The notes below the pieces were generated by a model. That model saw only the letters and a list, made by a program, of their open reading frames with translations, ran no database searches and was not told the DNA's origin. A stretch of 64,000 nucleotides of DNA, taken from positions 59,198 to 123,197 of the forward strand of contig CBDHDN010000043.1 of assembly GCA_965261585.1 (NCBI GenBank), read 5' to 3'. The position numbers were made by a program, and so were the translations under genes. How positions within the stretch are numbered: the first letter of the stretch is position 1; every line of letters begins with the position of its first letter. Positions 60,855-64,000 of this stretch are shown piece by piece. Source of the stretch: CBDHDN01 sp965261585. Lineage in GTDB: Bacteria; Pseudomonadota; Alphaproteobacteria; UBA6615.

Positions 60855-61740
60855 CGATTTTGATCAGCAGTTCAGATGAGGAGACCTACCTCTTGCCGCC
60901 GAACGAGCCGCGGAACGCGCCGTCCTCGTTGTCTTCCGACGCATAGTCAAAGACACCGCCGGCTTCCGCCGCGAGGGACCCGAAGAAGCCGCCACTCAAG
61001 TTACCCTCGAAATCGGCACCCTCTGTAAAGCCATGCGCGCCAGCAGCATCGATGGTCGCGTCCTCGCTTCCGGAGAACGTATTCCCGTCGATGGTCCCTT
61101 CAAGCGTGGCGAGTCCAGTCAGCATGACGTCAACTTCGCTCTTCCCGAAATCGGCCATCATGGACGCGACCCCAGCCATCCGCGAGATGTCACCCATGCC
61201 GTCTTCGGCTGGTGCCTGCACATTGGCAACCCAGTTACCGTTGTAAGTGGCTATGCCGAAGTTCGGCATGTCGGCGGTCATATCGCTCAGCCCGGCGACG
61301 AAGCCGATGCCGAGATCCGCAACGCCGTTGACTCCAAGCGCGTCGGCTTTCTTGAGACCGTTCCAGATGCCGAAGTGGAGATGCGAGTAACCAACGGCCG
61401 CGGGGATCTTGGCCCCGGTCCTGGTGTCGACCACCTGGTAGTTATAGGTGGTCACGTTGTCGTTCACCGTCGAGCCATTGGACCGCACATACGTCTTCGT
61501 ACCGTCCATCTCGTAGTACTGGATCGTTGTTGCCTTGGTGTCGGCCCCGATGTTGGTGTTGTCATCAATGGCGGTGCCTGAGCTCATCCACGTGCCGCCG
61601 GCCTGCTTCAAGGTCAGAACGAGTGCATCCGTGCCTTCGTTGTTATCGGGATCGATGTTCACCGTACCTGGGCGTGAGTCGGACCCGATTTCCTTGGACA
61701 CAGAATTGGCTTAATCGAAGTGTCCAAGGAGGACCGGAAC

Positions 61741-62151
61741 ATGACCGATAATTTTGAGAAGAAAGTTGCTGTTGATGGGCCTGTGGTAAATGCGGGCGAG
61801 CTTGGCTCGTCCACGTTTTCCCCAGGCCAGGCTTTGCCGGCAGGCCCGCTGGGACTTGGCCAGCGATGGACGGTGGCGCGCAAGCGTGAGGTCGTTCTGC
61901 GGCTTTTGCGTGACGAGCCGGTGCAACTTCTGTCGCGCCAGTTGGGCGTAGAGATCTTCCGGCTCGAGCAGTGGCGTGAGAAAGCGATCGGCGGGATCGA
62001 CGCCTCGCTCAAGCAACGCAAGGGCGATCCGGTGCAGGCGGAACTGGATAGCGCCATGAAGCGGATCGGAGAGTTGACCATGCAGGTGGAACTGCTGGAG
62101 GCCAAGACGGAGACCTTCGGCCCTTTGGGGCGGCGGAGGTCGCGGCGATGA
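61741..62151 (+). CDS. IS3-like transposase OrfA (copy 2)
   Basis: 136 residues, the same protein as in copy 1: HTH region LLRDEPVQLLSRQLGVEIFR and a coiled coil. ATG 61741 after AAGGAGG; ATGA overlap with orfB. Confidence 0.9.
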   Translation: MTDNFEKKVAVDGPVVNAGELGSSTFSPGQALPAGPLGLGQRWTVARKREVVLRLLRDEPVQLLSRQLGVEIFRLEQWREKAIGGIDASLKQRKGDPVQAELDSAMKRIGELTMQVELLEAKTETFGPLGRRRSRR

Positions 62152-63053
62152 GTGCCGCCACCTCGCCCGGCACGGGTCTGGCCTACGGCCTGCGGCGGGT
62201 CTGCGCCGCCTGGGGCATGGCCCGCTCCTCGTTCTACGCCATGACCTCCGGCCAGCACGCCGAGCAGCCGCCGGCAAAGCGTCGGGGACCGAAGCCCGCG
62301 ATCTCGGACCAGGCGCTGCTGGTGGCGATCGAAGCCGACCTGGAGGCATCGCCCTGGGAGGGCGAGGGCTACCGCAAGGTCTGGGCTCGGCTTCGGGTCT
62401 GTCGCGACATCCGGGTTGCCCGCAAGCGGGTGCTCCGCCTGATGCGCGAGAACAATCTGCTCTCGCCCCATCGCTGCCGCCGCCGTGGCGGCAATCCCCA
62501 TGACGGTGAGATCATCACTCATGCCCCGAACCTCATGTGGGGCACCGATGGCGTTCGGGTGTTCACGGTGGACGACGGCTGGGGCTGGATCTTCACCGCC
62601 GTCGAGCATTGGAACGCCGAGTGTGTCGGCTGGCATGTCTGCAAGCGCGGCGACCGCTTCGCCGCCCTGCAGCCGATCTCCATGGGGCTTGCCGGGCTGT
62701 ATGGCTCGACCGCGGCCGGCGCGGCTCGGGGGCTGGCCTTGCGGATGGATCACGGCTCCCAGTATCTGTCGGACCACTTCACCAACCAGATCAAGTTCTG
62801 GGGTATCCAGCCGTCCTACGCCTTCGTCGCCGAGCCCCAGACCAACGGCGTCGCCGAGCGGTTCAATCGCACGCTGAAGGAACAGATCATCCATGGTCGC
62901 ATCTACCGCAACATCGCGGAGCTGCGGGACGCCGTCCGCGACTTCGTCGAACTCTACAATGCCCAGTGGATCGTCGAAAAGAACGGCTACCTGAGCCCCG
63001 CTCAAGCTCGTCAGGCGTGGCACGCCGCGATCTCAATCAGGCCCGCCGCGTGA
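62148..63053 (+). CDS. IS3-like transposase OrfB (copy 2)
   Basis: 301 residues, the same DDE transposase as in copy 1, with MWGTDGVRVF, RMDHGSQYLSDHF and NGVAERFNRTLKEQ. Complete. It is read opposite to the lipoprotein gene it interrupts. Confidence 0.92.
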   Translation: MSAATSPGTGLAYGLRRVCAAWGMARSSFYAMTSGQHAEQPPAKRRGPKPAISDQALLVAIEADLEASPWEGEGYRKVWARLRVCRDIRVARKRVLRLMRENNLLSPHRCRRRGGNPHDGEIITHAPNLMWGTDGVRVFTVDDGWGWIFTAVEHWNAECVGWHVCKRGDRFAALQPISMGLAGLYGSTAAGAARGLALRMDHGSQYLSDHFTNQIKFWGIQPSYAFVAEPQTNGVAERFNRTLKEQIIHGRIYRNIAELRDAVRDFVELYNAQWIVEKNGYLSPAQARQAWHAAISIRPAA

Positions 63054-64000
63054 GACAAACTTGTGTCCAAGGAACCGGGTGCGCTACAACCGTACCTGGG
63101 CGAGTTCCGGAACGGGTTTCTCCGCTATCGTCCGAAAAGGCGTTTACGGTCTGTTCACCGGCATAGGAATGGACCAACGTCACGCGAGCGCTGTCATCTG
63201 CCGAATCATAAGTGAAGCCGATTTTCAACCCCGGACGCGCTACCGCACCGGGTATGGCCGCTACGTTTGGCGTAACGTCCGTGTTCGCGGGCGTTCCGTC
63301 GATCTCGGCACCGTCGGACGTTATATTGTCGCCCTTGAGCAGGCCGGTGATCTTCCTCACGCTATTGAGGGTCGAGTCGGTCGACGTCTCGTCGATCGTG
63401 ATCGACGTGGTGCCCACGCTCTTCGTCTTGTCGACGATCTTGATCTCGCCCTCAGAAGCCGTCATCGCGGCATCGCGCTTGCCTTCGGCACCCGTCTGGG
63501 CCGCCATGGCGTTGTCCCGCTCAGTCTCTGCCATCACGAGCGCCCTGGCAGCGGCCGTCACGGAGTCCGCATTCGCTGCCGCCGTCGAGGCTGTTTCCGC
63601 GGCCGTCGCTGCCGCATCCGCCATGTCGGCATATCCCTGGGCCGCGTCGGCCAACTCACCCGAATTGCCGGCATGGAAGTCGCCGGTCTGGATGGCCGCG
63701 CGGTTCGCCCTCGCCATCTCGGCGGCATCGGCCGCGTCCTGGGCTTCACCCGCTGCCGTGCGCGCTGCTGTCGCCGCAGCCGCCGCGTCCGTCCGGGCCT
63801 TCGCCAGCTCGGTCGGCACCGGCATATCCATGCCGTCGCCGTTCATGATCATCCCGTTGCCATCATCGCTGCTGCTACTGCACGCGGCGAGCCCGAGCGC
63901 GAGCACGGCGGCGCAGCAGACCGTCGTCAGTTTTCTGTGTATAGACATCGTTTTGAGGCTCTCCTTAATATTAAATATAAATCTGACTTCCGATGACATA

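Larger units (their letters stand above)
61675..63088 (+). mobile_element. IS3-like insertion sequence, copy 2 (1,414 bp)
   Basis: Same ends, length and ORFs as copy 1. It is flanked by an exact 14-base direct repeat ACCGTACCTGGGCG (61661-61674 and 63089-63102). Three single-base differences from copy 1 were noticed (around 22162, 22787 and 23043 in copy 1 coordinates), so the two moved recently. Confidence 0.9.
60886..63948 (-). pseudogene. TbpB-like surface lipoprotein, split by an IS3-like element
   Basis: The N-terminal part is 63089-63948 and the C-terminal part 60886-61674. From ATG 63948 (GGAGAG upstream): signal peptide with lipobox LALGLAACSSSS, an Ala-rich coiled-coil stalk (ELAKARTDAAAAATAARTAA and more heptads, about 35-150), a beta domain (VGTTSITIDETSTDSTLNSV, LKIGFTYDSADDSARVTLV). 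After the insertion: TYNYQVVDTRTGAKIPAAVG, HFGIWNGLKKADALG and a TbpB-type C-terminal barrel (TGLATLEGTIDGNTFSGSED, GFFGSLAAEAGGVFDYASED, ending GAFRGSFGGKR). The reading frame is restored when the IS and one 14-base repeat are removed. The ligand is unknown. Confidence 0.85.

Noticed and set aside
1..64000. CRISPR arrays and cas genes
   Set aside because: No regularly spaced 25-40 base repeats and no Cas-like protein were seen on either strand.

Overview
The window is GC-rich (about 65 percent by eye) and reads as an alphaproteobacterial genome, probably of Rhodospirillales type. Supporting signs are the best-recognised chromosomal proteins (a RecQ-type helicase, a LigB-like DNA ligase, a serine-glyoxylate aminotransferase, a sarcosine oxidase fragment), short palindromic intergenic repeats of alphaproteobacterial style, and an F-type conjugation cluster with a MobF relaxase and large ParB/VWA plasmid proteins. 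The lineage is an inference from gene content, not a database result.

Positions 1-14.5 kb are a chromosomal housekeeping region: adenine deaminase (partial), a DUF2461 gene broken by a 77-bp tandem duplication, LigB-like ligase, a maleate isomerase-family protein, an IlvD/Edd dehydratase with two single-base insertions, RecQ, an aminotransferase, a DUF3291 protein, truncated sarcosine oxidase and glycosyltransferase genes beside an ISNCY-type fragment, and an aldo/keto reductase. tRNA-Ser(GGA) at 14.6 kb is directly followed by a P4-type integrase. From there to 20.7 kb lies an integrated element with an AlpA regulator, small phage-like genes, a terminase large subunit, a low-GC SIR2-like protein and an HNH endonuclease.

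Positions 20.7-26.9 kb are one group II intron broken twice. A 1.25-kb fragment of a leucine-rich-repeat surface-protein gene, itself split by an IS3-like element, and an IS1380 element both lie inside its reverse transcriptase gene. Removing them restores a 495-codon frame.

Positions 27-40 kb carry a colinear F-type mating set (ssb, traU, trbC, traN, traF, traH, traG, traD, MobF relaxase). It lacks the core, pilin and ATPase genes and ends in a deletion that fuses the relaxase tail-to-tail with an ATPase-domain gene. Positions 40.5-47.4 kb, mostly on the minus strand, are a plasmid backbone: ParB-like protein, small ORF, VWA protein, DUF3150 protein, a fused remnant of a PAPS-reductase-like gene and a probable AAA ATPase, a small conserved ORF, and an HU gene with an in-frame amber codon.

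Positions 47.8-50.1 kb hold a lower-GC three-gene operon: XRE regulator, ImmA/IrrE protease and an ExoI-like DEDDh exonuclease. This and the SIR2 gene are the best candidates for defence or stress modules. Positions 50-57.5 kb are IS-rich debris (IS256 fragment, two IS5 copies around an inositol dehydrogenase-like gene, truncated regulators). Positions 57.9-64 kb form a surface-lipoprotein locus: a TbpB-like lipoprotein gene split by the second IS3-like copy, an intact Slam-type outer-membrane translocator, and a decayed Slam paralogue. The density of indels, fused remnants and nested insertions suggests either a genome in active decay or an assembly with some residual errors. Individual entries say where the two cannot be told apart.
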